Assembly (NCBI RefSeq): GCF_003265705.1
Contig: NW_020313285.1
Coordinates: 19,554,711 to 19,618,710 of the forward strand
Direction: 5' to 3'
Origin: Callorhinus ursinus
Lineage: Eukaryota > Chordata > Mammalia > Carnivora > Otariidae
Length of the DNA: 64,000 nt
The notes under the pieces are model-generated. The model was given only the letters and a program-made list of their open reading frames with translations, was not told the origin of the DNA and did not search any database. The position numbers and the translations under genes are program-made. Every line of letters begins with the position of its first letter. Within the stretch, counting starts at the first letter, position 1. This document shows, one piece after another, positions 22,527 to 35,122 of this stretch.

Positions 22527-22705
22527 ATGGACACTGTTGACCAGAAACATAGAGCTACCAGTGGATTTTCACTACAGAGCAGGGATATAGAGCTACCAGT
22601 GAATGGACACTATTGACCAGGGACATAGAGCAACCAATGCACAGATACCACTGATCAGGGACATAGAGATACTAATAGTAGACACTGTTGACCAGAGATT
22701 CCAAT
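22527..22705 (+). repeat. Degenerate 34-42 bp tandem repeat, about 4-5 copies
   Basis: The phrase actgttgaccagaaacatag agctaccagtg recurs with changes (actattgaccagggacatag, ccactgatcagggacatag, cactgttgaccagag). The element gacatagag spaces the copies. Part of it forms a frame starting at 22,603 with repeated D(T/I)IDQG-like residues, probably by chance. Confidence 0.8.
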
Positions 22706-22889
22706 GGTTGAATGCTTCTGGTGGGTCAGGAGCATCTTCCCATCAGGATCACCCATCTAGGGAGCTCCTTCCTGGGAAATTAGGAAAGCTGTCAAGCCCC
22801 TCACCTGGAAAATTTCAGTTTTGTCCGGCAGTCATGACATCCATATTTGTGGGCCTGTCATATGATGGCATCAGAGAAGGGGGTAGAGA

Positions 22890-23110
22890 GAGCAGCTTCA
22901 CACTGAGCCGGACTTGGGCATAAATCCTGGCTCTACCTCTTTAGCTGTGTGACCTCTCTGAGCCTCTGTTTTCTCCTCTGTAAATTTGGCACAATGACAG
23001 TTATATCTAGCTCCTAGTGCTATGGTGAGGATTACATGAAATACTGGTAAAGTGCATGACAATGACTGGCACACAGTAAACTCTGCATAAATGTTATCTT
23101 TCATCATCAT
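22890..23110 (+). repeat. MIR SINE, near full length
   Basis: cttgggcataaatcctggct, agctgtgtgacctctctgag, gttttctcctctgtaaattt, gaggattacatgaaatactg, cacacagtaaactctgcata. A short (CATT)n follows at 23,108-23,124. Confidence 0.9.
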
Positions 23111-23379
23111 TCATTCATTCATTCAACACCGTTGCATCTATTTACACGTAAGGCTTCAGCATAAGGCCCTAGGCAGGCATAATCAATAAGCACCAGGACT
23201 AAATGATCACTTACCCGAGTGATCCCTCTGAGCATCAGTCACCCCCAACTCTGATACTCCCAGAGGGAACATCATCAGTGCTGGACACTGTTTCCTGAGC
23301 ACCCCCACCTGTCACTCAGCCAAGCCCTTACCCTCACCAGACCAGCCTCACTGAGGAGATCTTATGTGCTCCTTACAAA

Positions 23380-23720
23380 TTAGAGCTGAAAAAGCAAACT
23401 GCATCAATCCTCGAATTATTATTTATAGCCATATGGTTACCCAATTTTATCTATTTTTGTTTGTAGAGACATTTTATGTAAAAAAAAAATCTTAAAAGGT
23501 TCTCTGAACATTCTGCATATTTGATTTCCATGATTGGAGCCCTGGGGTATTTTCCAAGAATATTTTATGTAAAAGAGACAAGTGATAACTGTTTATACTC
23601 AGCTGGTAACCATAGAGATGAAACTCCACCAGATCAAAGTATGAAGGTAATTAACTCCCTGCAAATTATAGTTGTTGAACTTATGCACAGACACACATGA
23701 CTTCACTTATGGGCTAAGCA
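23380..23720. other. AT-rich non-repeat stretch, possible conserved element
   Basis: No repeat family recognised. It includes a TCF/LEF-like ATCAAAG (about 23,633) and the phrase attttatgtaaaa twice. Its low GC contrasts with its neighbours. A regulatory role is a guess. Confidence 0.3.
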
Positions 23721-24334
23721 GCCAAGGAAAAATCTCTGGGGGGAGGAAAAGGATTAGCAAGTGTTCCTTTGCAAAGCTGTGTCCCTCTGTCCCCATCTAG
23801 AGGGAGGGCATATGAGGAAACTTAGTTTCAGTCTAAAGGGTCAGCGTCTATAGCTCTCAAAATCAAATATCTTGATTCTTTTTCTCTCACTTCGCCATCC
23901 AAGTGGTGTCTTTTTTGGCCCTATTAGGCCAGACTTTACAGATGTGGGGAATGAAATGACCCAACAAGCTCAGTTGTGAGGTTGCTGAGGAGTGGTTGTC
24001 AGCGCCCTCTTGCTGATAACCTCCATGTGCCAACCTGCCCCATTTTCTAAGAAGGACAGGGAATTTCCTCATTGGTGTCAACTGCTAAGCAAGCAGAGCT
24101 TTATGCCCCACTTTTAATTAGAATGACCCACCACAAGGTCCTCCCATAACCCACCATGATTTTGAAAGAGTGCCTCTCCGGTGGGCTCCCCGTCCCTCTC
24201 CTTCTGTTCTGCTCCTCCCCCAGCCTAATGGAAGCTGGGAAAGACGTGCTCACAGGGCAGCTTCTGGGAGACAGCGTAACAGTGTGCTCCCTATCAGTGC
24301 AGTGTACTGTAGGGGTTGGGGGTGCACTTGGCAG

Positions 24335-24505
24335 TGGGCTGAAGTCTGTCTCTGTCACTTACTGTGTAACCTCTTGTGAATTGCTTAGCTTCTCTATGAC
24401 TCAGTCCTCTTTTGAAAAAAAAAAAAAAAAAAAAAAAGCTAATAGTAGGTCTGTCCTGAGGGGATAATGCATATAAAAGCCCAGCACAGTGCCCTGTGCA
24501 ACACG
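24335..24505 (+). repeat. MIR SINE with internal 23-base poly-A
   Basis: ctgtcacttactgtgtaacc, gaattgcttagcttctctat, then A at 24,415-24,437 in place of the normal aaaatggg, then gctaatagtagg and ccagcacagtgccctg. The A run has expanded inside the MIR. Confidence 0.82.
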
Positions 24506-25370
24506 TCAGGGCTGACTTGGAGCGAGGGCAGATGTAAGGTAGGGAATGAGGTCCTACAACTCTGTTGGGAGGGCTGGAGGAGCAGCTCGCTGACAAGTCC
24601 CCGGAAGGATTCCCAGGGCAGTTCAGAATGGACCCTCCAGGATGGGGCTGTTTACCTCTGCGCTGCCTCTGACACCAGAATTCAGAGCTCAGGACTCGGG
24701 CTTACAGCTGGGCTCCAGGTGCCAGGAAGCCGGAATGAAGAAATCACTGCTGCTGGTGCCACACACTTACCTCTTAATAACTGGGAAGCTGTGGGAGGAA
24801 CCCTGGAATGTGCCTCCAAGAAACCCCACATCTCCAGGATCGCGCTTGCTGCTAGAAACAGCTGAAGGACATGGGACTTCTGCTTTCCAAGTCTGGTGTG
24901 AGTATATCTGACTGGTGGAACCTAGGTTACATCCTGGACCCTAGCTGCAGGAGTCTGGGAAATGTGTTTAGCTTTCCAACCTTCCAGTTAGAAAGAGAAT
25001 GGAATGGGGGTTGGGACAACAAACCCCACAGAATCCAGCACAGAGTGCTCAGTAGTAGTAATGCAAGTGCTCAAAATATTTGATATTATTATCATGTGAT
25101 TTTTCCGGCCTTCTCAGGTATCCTGGCTTGGCCCCTAATGAACAGTGTTAAGATTCACCTTCCTCTTTGGGGGCCTCCCTTGCAGAGTGTTTTTCTGCGA
25201 TGCAGCATCTCATTTAATGGTGTCATCATGTTGTCCTCCACCGTATTGTCTGTGCCAGGAACTTGGACCACTCTGACTTAACTCTTCTCTCTCACTGCCA
25301 ACCTGCTCTCCCCAACCAGCCACCAAGCCTTATAAGGCACCTACATGTCATATCTGTCTTTTTACCCATT
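24506..25370. other. Intergenic DNA, no gene seen
   Basis: Unique sequence. The overlapping frames at 24,467-24,911 in two phases have no domain and no splice or family support. Confidence 0.5.
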
Positions 25371-25905
25371 GCCACAGTCCTTTGTTAAATCTTCGTTGCA
25401 GTCTCTGAGCTGGACAGTGTGGCTGACTGCCTTCTCTCTGGCCTCCTGTATTCTAAGCTTGCCTCCCAGGCCATTGTCTGCCTGACAGCCTGCACAGCTT
25501 TCTCAAACACAAATCTTTCCATCTTCTTGCCTGCTTTGAGCTCCTGAGTGGCTCCTTGGCCTCCAGGGGGCCATGCTCAGGGCCTGGACCCAGGGCATCT
25601 AATCTTAGGGCCTCCTGGCCTCCTCTGCCCCTGCCACACTTGGCTCAGCCTTCCAGCACCCCCCTGGCTGCCCAAACATACCACGTACTCCCTTGTACAA
25701 GCTTCTGTACTCTTTGTTCCCCCTGCCTGGAATGCCTTTCCTGCCTCTGCCCCTGGGATCTCTGGGTCACCCCTCAGGACTCTCTCAAGGATGCCTCCTG
25801 GTGACATCATCCCTGATCTCCTGTGCATCCCCATGCCTACCCCTCTGCAGAGCTCCTCTGCCCCTTTAACATCAAATATGTTGGCTCTGCCACCATGAAA
25901 GAGGG
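25371..25905 (+). repeat. L2 LINE fragment
   Basis: Forward L2 text: gtacaagcttctgtactctt, ccctgcctggaatgcctttc, ccctcaggactctctcaagg, gatgcctcctggtgacatca. The cysteine/proline-rich frames at 25,548-25,898 are L2 relics. Confidence 0.75.
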
Positions 25906-26457
25906 TTCGTTAGTTGCGAAACCAGAACCTTCTCATCTTCATCCTCCGTCCTCCACTCCCCCAGTCTCTTGCTGACTCAGCCAGTCTGTCAGTTAAGAAA
26001 CCTCTTCCTTGACCTTTGCTCCATCTGGGTGGCTTCTCTAGTTGTCCCTTGAGCAGTTCAGCAATGGCCTCAGGCACCATTCTTCTGGGGGCCAGGCTCG
26101 GGTAGGGCTGCCAGTGGTATACCTCTAGGTCAAGTCAAAGTCTGTCCTCTGGGGATGTGCAGCCCAGGAGTGGGGGAGAACAAGTCCAAGTGACAATAAG
26201 AGGGAAAGGGGCAATGTCAGTCCCAAAGGCAAGGTGCCACAGGCCCACTGTAGGTGGGTGAGTGGGGAAGACACGTGGAGGAGGGGACTTTGCAGGGCCT
26301 TCACGGAGCTGGTCCTTCTCGGTGGGGGACTCCCACTCTGTTCTTCCTGCTGGCCAGTGGCCTGCACCAAGTGTGGCCCCACCCTTCCAAACACTTCTAC
26401 CTCCTGGTCTGGCATTTTCTCAATGGCTGACTCGTCAGCAGTGTTCCAGTTTCTCTG

Positions 26458-26681
26458 AATTACTTTTTCTTTTTTTTTTTTTAATTTATTTATTTGAGAG
26501 AGAGAGAGATAGAGTGCAAGCAGGGGGAGGGGTAGAGGGACAGGGAGAGAGAGAATCCCAAGCAGGTTCCACACCCAGCGCAGAGCCCGATGCGGGGCTC
26601 AATCTCACGACGCTGAGATCATGGCCTGAGCCAAAATCAAGAGTTGGCCGCTTAACCGACGGAGCGACCCAGGTGCCCCTG
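26458..26681 (-). mobile_element. CAN-SINE, reverse
   Basis: Poly-T, aatttatttatttgagag, GA-rich text, cagagcccgatgcggggctc, gatcatggcctgagccaaaa, and the end gacccaggtgcccc. The flanks gtttctctg (26449-26457) and gtttccctg (26682-26690) differ at one base and may be the aged target duplication. Confidence 0.92.
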
Positions 26682-27579
26682 GTTTCCCTGTTATTCATGA
26701 AGGAACTGCTCCTTTGACACGCAGACCTCACAGACAAGTAAGTCTTCCTTCCAGTTTTGTTCTCAGCGACTTCATTGTCTGTGTACCTAGTGTGTGTGCA
26801 AAGTTTGGTGGTCTTGTGATACAGCGATGGCCACTGTCACTACGGTGCCAGGAAACACTGGATGCCCCATACCGACTTTTATCTAACAGCAACCCGGCGA
26901 GGCAGTGCTGGTGTTCGTCCGCTTCTGCCGTGGAGATGTCAAAGCGACAGCTAGTGAGTGAGTGACAGAAGCAGGACTGCCATCTCAGGACAGCTTGGCT
27001 CTGGAGTGTGAACTCCTTAGTGCTGCACACACCGCTTCCTTATGATGGTGCTCCTGCCGTGGACCCGGATGGTCAGGGGCAAATGCTGCTGGGAGGTCAG
27101 AAGGTGAAGGCTGACGTGGCCACAGGGAGCTGACAGTGACCTCGGCAAGAGCACTTCCGGGGCAGTTGCAGGGATAGGACCAAACTGCAGCGTTGGTAGC
27201 ACAAGACGGCAGCGAGGGTTGTAAGCAGCTCTCTGAGGTAACCTCACTTTGGTAGGAGGAGAGAGGGCACCAGGTTGGGGGAAGGTGGAGAAATGGGTGG
27301 AAGGAGAGTTGTGTCTTCTTTGGTTTCTGGATGAGTGAGCGGGACCCGAGCATGTTTGGGGGAGGGAGGCAGAGGGAAGGGGGAGAACTGGGAGACTGGC
27401 AAGAGGTGGGATGGAGACCCGTGCCCCCAGCAGTGAGGAGAGAGGGACCCGGAGCCCAGGGGTGGAACTAGCCTTGGGCTGGGAAAAGCCACAGAGATTT
27501 GGGGGCAGCAGGCCCTGAGGAGGCCAAGGTACCATGCGGTGCCTTCCCTGGTGGCAGGCATGAAGGGCGTGCTTGTCTA
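26682..27579. other. Intergenic DNA, no gene seen
   Basis: Unique, GC-moderate sequence. A purine-rich part at 27,250-27,440 gives proline/serine-rich reverse frames (up to 172 codons) with no motif. Confidence 0.5.
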
Positions 27580-27790
27580 GGAGGTTCTGTCCTCACTGTT
27601 AGCATTTTCCCTTAGCACTTGTCACATACTATTTGCTTTATTCGTCTTTTTAACTGTTTGATTCCGCCCAGTTGGCTGTCGGCCGCAAGGATAGGGACTT
27701 TTGTCTGTTGTGTTCACTGCTATCTCGCCAGTGCCTAGGACAGTCAGTCACACATATTTGGGGTATTAAATCAGAAACTGCTGAATGGAA
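27580..27790 (+). repeat. L2 LINE 3' end
   Basis: cacttgtcacatactatttg, aaggatagggacttttgtct, ttgtgttcactgctatctcg, cagtgcctaggacagtcagt: the L2 3' terminal order. Confidence 0.78.
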
Positions 27791-30700
27791 AATAGGATAC
27801 CTTCTCCATGATGCGGGGATGAATCTGCAGCTGGAAGGAAGGGGGCGGTGGTGTGAGGAGGTCTGAGAGAAGAGAGTGAGAAGAGCTGCCGTAGGGAGTT
27901 TTGACGCAGAGGACTGTGGGAGGATCACAGGCACCTCATGTGAGACCGCTTACCAGTGGGGCTCTGTGGCGGAGTCTAGGTCAGGGGCGGCTCCAGGGTC
28001 AGGGCTTTCCAGGAAGGTGAAGTGCCCTGAGGGCTGGAGGCCTGGAGCCTGTGCTCAATAGGTGGGGTGTCTGAGTTGATGATCTGGAAGATGGAGCGAG
28101 TCTGGGGAGTGACAGGGTGCAGGGTATGGGTGTGGGTACCTGGACTGGGGTACGGGCGAGGGCCACCAGTGAGAAGGAAGTCAGGACTTCCTTCCTCCCT
28201 AGAGGCTGAGGTGAGCCCAGATGGCCTGGGGGGAGGACAGCGGGCCCGCGCACAGGTTCGACGTGAGTGAGGGGGGGTGAAGGGCGTGGATGGCAGGTGA
28301 CCGCTTTAAGGAGAGGAGGACCAGCCCGCAAAGCCTCAGATGGACAGGAGCTTCGGGTGCGGGCAGAGGAGGGTAGGCTGGAAGCAGCTCTGGGGAGTGA
28401 AGATAGCTTGGAGTCACTTGCCAGGGCAGAAGGAGTAGCCTCCATTGCAAGCAGGCCAGGGGGAAGCTGTGCCCTCAGGGGAAAGCTGGCTGCAGATGGG
28501 GCCTGGGTCAGGGAGAGGGAGAAGATATGGTGGAGTTGCAGTAACCATTACTATTAATTTCACCTGTAGAACCATGGTTGCAAAGGGACTGTGAACTTGG
28601 GAAGGATCCTTCTTGCACAGGGATGGCCAGGAGCTTCCACATGGACGGTCATGCTTGCTTCTCATTTTGGGGAACATTATCTGATTATATGTCTGTGTAC
28701 ATCCTTCCTGGGCTTTCTGACTGATTGGGTTACTAGACCTGATGGCTACTAGCGGTGCCCCGCTTCCCACTAGATTCTGGTGGGGTGCCTTTGGGGGTTT
28801 GCTGTAATCAAGCCACTTACTGCTCTCCTTTCTTCTTCTTCACCAAGCACAGACGGGGTTTCTCTTGTGCTGTGCCCAGGTCTGCAGGTACTCTTGCCAC
28901 TCATCACCCATGAGGGTCCAGAACAGCTGGAGGCAGGATGGGCTGCTGGGGAAACTGAGGCTGGGAGGACACATCCAATATTGCCAGTATTAATGGTGCT
29001 CTTGCCGCTCTAGTTGTAGAGGGCACAGGCTAGCCCGATAAGTTGCTTGTCATCCCTTACCCCGAAAATTTTGTCCAGAAAATATTCCTTGTTGCCACTT
29101 TGGGCTAATTCTGTGCAAGGAGCTAGAAGTCAGAGGGCACAGCCTCAGTCCCGGCCTCTAGCACTCACAGGCTTGCCCAGGATAGGGCTGCTTCTCCAGG
29201 CAACTTTGGGGAAGTCAGTACATGGCAATGACTTTGGGAAGAGGAGTCTATTCCTGTCTGTCTGTGCCATAACGTATCTAAGAAAGAATCCACTTGTATG
29301 TCTGCGTACTCCCTTCTCCCTTGGCCAACCCCCTCCGGGCTCAATATATCACTCAGCGCTTGTGCTGTGTGCGAGTTGTCAAGGCTCCATCTGCTGGCCT
29401 CATTATAGCTTCTCATGCTAGGAACTGTGTCTTTGGGTGTGGTCTTTGACTGATTAAAAGTAGGTTAAAATAATAAGGTAGATGAGGCATTTCCAGGGCC
29501 TTTACGCTCTGGTGCCTAGTTGGTGATGGCCAGAACATTCCAAGTGGAACAGCTTAGGGGAGTAGATGAGTCACGTGGCCTCCTTCTCCACGTGGGCAGT
29601 GTCGCCATTCTTGCCTTCTCTGCTGCCCAGCGTTCAAGCCCTGAGGATGTCGTTTTGTCAATCTGAGGGTCTTCAGCTTAGGGACAATGGTGCCAGGGTC
29701 CTCTGAGGAGGTGTACCTGGCACCCAGCTGCACGCCCTCAGGTGGAGAGGCTGGGGTGGGAAGGAGCACCTCTTCTTTCTTTCCAGGCTGGTACCTGCGA
29801 AAAGTCATGCCCAAATGCTATCTCCCTGACCAAACTTCTGCTTGCTCCTTCCCCTTTGTAGCCCCTACTTCTGTGCTCCTTGCCTGCAATCCTTGTCTGG
29901 AATGTCTTCCCCTGCAGGGACTGTGTGTTCAGTGTCATATCCCAGCACCAAACACCGTGCCTGGCACATGGTAGGCACTCAAGTGTCTATTGACTGGCTG
30001 ACTGACTGGATGAATGAACAGTTATCCCTCCCCTGGCCTCACAGAGTTGGTCACAGAAGTGGGAAGTCACAAACCCAACCACAGAAGAAGACACCAGAGA
30101 GCAAAGGGCTGGCACTGGGGAGGGAGTGACCTCAGGAAGTTCTGACCACTGGCTAGGGCCACCCATCCTGGGGTGGGTAAGTCATTTATGGCCCTAGACA
30201 CCAAGGTCTCTATCTGCAGTTACAATGTCTGGCTGCTTAGCGTCCTTGCAGGGCTCTGGGGGGGAGGGGGCTCATAAGAACTCTGCATGGTGTTTTATGT
30301 CCATGTGAGAGGCTGTCACTGCTGAGGGCTGCCTCCTCCCCCAAGCACCTCCTGCTGCCGTGCCTGGGGAGTCTGGCTTTTCCTCAATTTCCACCTTCCT
30401 GGGCATGCCTGGGAACCTTCCAGGGACAAGTTCTTCTATCCTTGAGCTGGTCATGTGTGTTTGAAGTGTTTGTCTTTACCTTGTCTATACTCGTAGGAGA
30501 AAGTGTGGTTCTTCTTCCCTTCTTGACCCAACCCCAGGGCTTAAACAGTCTTTGAAGAAGCTGCCCTCTCTCCCGAAGCTCTTCACTTCCTTACAGCTCC
30601 CTCCAGTGTGCTCCCACCCTTTTGCTGCCTCTGTTGGGCCCTTGCCATCTCCCGCTGGACTGTGGGGACAGTGGGCTGCCCAGCTGGACTTGCCCCGGCT

Positions 30701-30800
30701 TCTGCCCTGCCGTATCCCTCACACGGCTGCCACAGTGAACGCCCAGCTGCGCCAAAGGAAGCTCCATTGTTGAATTCCTGGGGATGCCGTGTGTGTACAG
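27791..30800. other. Intergenic DNA, mostly unique
   Basis: Purine-rich between 27,830 and 28,520 with old L2-like wording. L2-type text occurs near 29,820-30,010 (tgtctggaatgtcttcccc, cctggcacatggtaggcac). No gene, RNA gene or intact element seen. Confidence 0.5.
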
Positions 30801-31015
30801 GCTTTGACCTGAGCTTGAATCCAGCAGTGTGCTCACTTGCTCAGTGACCTCAGCGGTTATGCAATACTTCTGGGCCTTGGTTTCTTCTTTTTGTAAATAT
30901 GGGTTAACAACATCTACCCTCCGGGGTTTATTGTGAGGGGTGACTTAGTGTCAATCACCTTGCCCTGGGCCTGCCACTTAGCAGAGAGCAGAGGATTAGC
31001 GCTCCTCTCTAGCAC
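30800..31015 (+). repeat. MIR SINE fragment
   Basis: tgacctgagcttgaatccag, cttgctcagtgacctcagcg, ttggtttcttctttttgta and gtgaggggtgacttagtg follow MIR order, diverged. Confidence 0.6.
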
Positions 31016-32769
31016 ATGGCAGGCACCAATCCGTAAACTGCCCGTCTCTTACTTTTTGTAGAGATTGTATACAAAGCTAGGGCCCACTGCCAGCAAAGTG
31101 AGTCTCTAACGGCAGGAATCATCTCTGATGGACAAAGTAGGGCTATTTATGCCTAGCTCCTTGTGTGCTAATATGTGCAACTAAGAGGATCAGGAAGACT
31201 CAGTAGGGCTAAGCATTTCCCCCACAATTGTGTTCACTAATATGCCTTCCGTAAACCATTACAAAGGGAGGAACTGAGCCTTCCTTATCCCAGCTGTCCT
31301 GAATTCTGGATGAGTGGGTTTTGATTTAGTGACATTTTTGCTGTAGGTGTGTGGACTTCTGCAGACCTGGGGGTGGACACAGCTTCCAGATTCTCGCCCA
31401 CGCCCCAGTTCCAGGAAGGCATTTATGCACAAGGGTTTGGCCGCTGGTATCTCTACTCCCTGGGGCTTTTGAATTATGGGGTTTAGGATTCAGTTTTAGC
31501 TGCTAAATAGATTTTTTTTTTTCCTTGTTGCAAAGGATTGCTCCTTCTCAGCTGGGCTTTGTAGCCTCGCATGAAGTTTTCTGAGTGAGGAACCATTTCA
31601 CTCAGACTGGTACGTTTTTCTGTCTCCCAGTTGGCTGGTTACACAGAGTCACCCTGGCAGACAGGAGGCCACTGCTGTAGGGAGCAGACAGCTGGAGAAA
31701 CTAAACCCGCAGAACCTGTGGGAACGTGCCTGGGCACGACGGTTTCCTGGGTCAGACATCCACTGACCAAGTCAAATAGGCTCACAGGGAAACCAGAAAA
31801 GACCCCCTAGCCTCCAGTTCAGGCCCAGATCCTGGCTTGGGACTGAGGCTGAGAAGTTCCCCCTTTTGCCCTTCTTGGTATAGATTTAGCTGGTTAGCTC
31901 TGACGCCCTGAGACTCCTGAGACCATGCTGGAGGCCCCTTAGGAATTCCGGATACCAGCGCCCTAAGCCTCCACCTGCACCCTTCAAGCCCCACAGCTTC
32001 TATGGGATTTTCTTCTGAAGACATTTTTTTGGAGGTTGAGGGTGAATGACTTCAGGCAGATGATTACCCTAATTAAGCTTAATGCCTCCTGCAATTACCA
32101 TGCTGGCTTTGAGGAGTGTCCTGTTCCTCCCTTGTAGCCCGAGGGCTGAGTGGAAATACTGAAGAGGCAGGCCTGCCTCCCAGCAAGCCTGGCCCTGCCT
32201 CCAGATTGCCCCTCCCTGGAGCTAGGGGTGGGGGAGGGTAGTGTCTTTGGGGGGCATACCAGCTCAAAGTCTTGGGGAGCCTTATCACTGGCATCGCTGG
32301 CAGGCTGGGTGGTGACAGCCATTTTCCTGCATACCTCACGCAGGAACCAAGGACAGGGGCTTTGGAAACGGGCATTCCAGCCCCCAGGGGCAGGACCAAG
32401 CTTCTCAGAGTGTTTTCCTTTCAAGGAATAGGTTGATTCCTTTAGAAATCAGATGCTAATGACTCTCTGGGGTGCTGGAAGGGGCCTTCAAAGACCCAGT
32501 AGTACTCTCTGACAGTGGTGGTGGCCAGCGGCCAGGCAAACTGGTCAGGTCTCCTGAGCCGTGAAGTGGAAAAGGGAAGTGGAGGGTGACCAGGTCTCTA
32601 ACCTCCCTGCAATTCTTGTTGCTTGAGGGTTCCTGTGTCACAGACTCAGACCTGATTGGTGGTTCCCCTGCCCCCTTCCAGGGCTCCACCTTGACAGAGA
32701 AACAAATGAATACAGGGGAAAGCAGAGAATGTGGAAAATGAGCAAAGAAGTAGTGGGAAGGGCCATGAC
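31016..32769. other. Intergenic DNA, no gene seen
   Basis: Unique sequence. Frames at 32,079-32,431 overlap on both strands without a domain. Nothing else recognised. Confidence 0.5.
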
Positions 32770-33010
32770 TTAGTGAGTCCCTGGTAAATGCTAAATTCTT
32801 TGGCATGCATTATCTCATCTAATCCTCACGGTGGTCTATGTGGTGGCTGCCATTATGATGCCTGATAACACAGATGAGCAAAGGAGGTTCAGAGGGGGTA
32901 AGAAACTTGCCCAAAGTCCCACAGCTAGGAAATGGCAGGGCCGGGAGTCAGTCCTAGCTTGTCTGACTCCAGAGTCTGTCCTTTCCATCCCAGTGAATGA
33001 GTGGATATCC
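32770..33010 (-). repeat. MIR SINE, reverse, near full length
   Basis: ggcatgcattatctcatcta, gataacacagatgagcaaag, ggtaagaaacttgcccaaag, tcccacagctaggaaatggc, cttgtctgactccagagtct: the reverse of MIR. Confidence 0.85.
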
Positions 33011-33549
33011 ATGTAAATCAAGGTATGTTAAAAAAAAAAAAATAAATAAAGCATGTTAAAAAACAAAATCCAAAAACCAGCCTTGTACTCTACCTAGCCC
33101 TGGGCCAGCTTGGGCCAGGTACTTCAGGTTCATCTAGCTGTCTCCTTAAGTCTCTTCAACATCCTGTCAGGTAGGTGAAAGTGCCCTGTGTTAGTGATAG
33201 AAAGTGAAGCTCAGGTGAATGAGGCAGCCTGCTTGAGCTGGAATAAGAGAAGCAGCCGTTCCCTGGGTACTGGAGTCTGGGGGGGGTGGGGGTGGCAGGG
33301 GTCAATGAGCTAATGCTCTTACAATGGGTGTTTCTTTGGCAGTGTTTCTCCCACTTTGCTATATATAGCTTGTAGTCAACTGTTGAGGCACTGATAGCCA
33401 GGATCCTCTTCCTGGAGTCAACAAACTCAGAGAGCTGAAAGGACCTTGGCCGGAAGGGACTTTGAGGTCTTAAACGTGGCATTGCTCCAATCACAGGAGA
33501 CCCAACTGGAATATTCTGGAGTCATAAAAAGTCAGGTTTCCAAAGGCTG

Positions 33550-33780
33550 CAGAGACAGTGCAGCATGGTGGTTGAGGGGGCACGGCCTTTGGACTTAGAC
33601 AGCTGGGTGTGAACTCCAGCTCTGCTACTTGCCGGCTCTGTGTCCCCATCTGCAGATAGGGATGATAATAATACTCACCTCATAGGCCTGCTATGAGGGT
33701 TAATGCTCGTGAGGCACTTAGAATAGTTTCTGGTGCAGAGTAAAGGCTACGTGGGTGTTCATGAAATGTAAACATTGAAC
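33550..33780 (+). repeat. MIR SINE, full length
   Basis: It starts cagtgcagcatggtggttga and continues agctgggtgtgaactccagc, gggatgataataatactcac, ctatgagggttaatgctcg. One of the best-kept MIRs here. Confidence 0.92.
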
Positions 33781-33839
33781 GCCATTGGAAAATGCTTTTA
33801 AGTAATTTTAGGTGAGGACCGTGGGATGCAAAAATTATG

Positions 33840-33912
33840 TACATGATGCTTCTAACTATATATGTAATATATATTATATATATACACACACACCATGCAT
33901 ACATACATGCAT
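33840..33912. repeat. AT/AC-rich simple repeat
   Basis: (TA)n runs into (CA)n and (CATA)n over about 70 bp. Confidence 0.85.
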
Positions 33913-35072
33913 TTATAGAACTGTTAATAATGATTGTCTCTATGTTATGGAAATTTGGATGGTTTTATTTTCTTATTTATGACATTCTGTATTTTGTGCA
34001 ATGAGCATGAATTACTTTATAATTTTAAAAAATCCTATTGAAGAATATAAAACAAAGACTGTTCTTTCATACCAGGATCCAGCCCTCCCAGACCTCACTC
34101 CCCTTACAAGATGGGTTCTAAATGATGAGGACTGTGTGCCTTTGAAAGGTTGGGGGTTCTTGATTGGAAACATCTGAGGCTTCCTATCTAGATCTGAGCG
34201 TGAGGATCTGGTTTGGAGGGTTTGGGAATTGCCTGGTTGGTGGCCTTCTGGCTAGCATGTCCAGTGAGAAACACTAGGCAGGGTCCACCTATTCCTGGGT
34301 CTCTCTTCTGAATGGCCCTTCTCCTGCAGAGATGATGCAGGTATCCATGGAGACAGTGGATACTCTGGGTTGAGCTTACTTTGGTATTCGCTTTCAGAAA
34401 CGTGAGCGCTTAATGTCATCTTCACCGTCATTGCCCAACTTCCTTGCTTGGAGTTTGACCATCCTGAAACACACATCTTTGAAAGTGGCAGTGAACTTGC
34501 GCTTGAAAATTTGTCGTAAGTTTGGTGCCAGTGGAAAGTCTCGCGCTGAGCGAGACTATTCTGTGTGGTCTTGACTGCTCCTTGGGAATGCTGATTTTAC
34601 CACAGCACCAGAAATGAACAGAAAAAAATCTGTGTTGTGACAGAAGGTGCAGTTTTGGGAGGTGGACGCCTGGCTTGGGATGGTGTTCTCAAAAAGAAGG
34701 TGGCTGTTTGAAGCCAGCATTTCACAAATTACCATATTATTTTCAGGTTTCAGATTTAGTTCAAGAAACATGTATTGAGTACCTAAAATGTGCTAGGTTC
34801 TCTCCTAAGCAGTGCCACTGCAGAGAGCTGTGAGAACAACTTCAGCCCTAAGGGAGAGAAAAAAATCTGGCCTTTTGGCAAGGGTAGACTGGCCCCAAAT
34901 CCTTTACACTGCAATTGTATTGACATGCAGTTAAGTCAGGCCCAGGCCTGTGTCTGGACTGAAACCTGGTTGTTTGTGCTGGCTCATACTCTACAGCCCT
35001 ACATTTTTCTTCCACATAAAATGTTCACACTTTCAGTTCTGAGGGTGGTAGTCTGAGGTATAGGTCCATCTT

Positions 35073-35122
35073 TTTTTTGTTTGTTTGTTTGTTTGTTTTT
35101 TTTGTTTTTGTTTTTGTTTTTT
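35073..35122 (-). mobile_element. Tail-only retro-insertion between 19-bp duplications
   Basis: Fifty bases of only T and G, (TTTG)n and (TTTTTG)n, i.e. a C-interrupted A tail on the minus strand. They lie between two exact copies of tgaggtataggtccatctt at 35054-35072 and 35123-35141. No SINE or LINE body is present. Duplication plus tail is the mark of L1-mediated insertion. Confidence 0.8.

Noticed and set aside
22527..22705. CRISPR-like array
   Set aside because: The copies are diverged, spacing is irregular, and the DNA is vertebrate; this is a tandem repeat.
22603..22923. A frame with repeated DTIDQG-like residues
   Set aside because: The repetition comes from the DNA tandem repeat and the frame continues into a MIR.
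27017..27535. A 172-codon proline/serine-rich minus-strand frame
   Set aside because: It is a by-product of purine-rich plus-strand sequence; no motif and no splice context.
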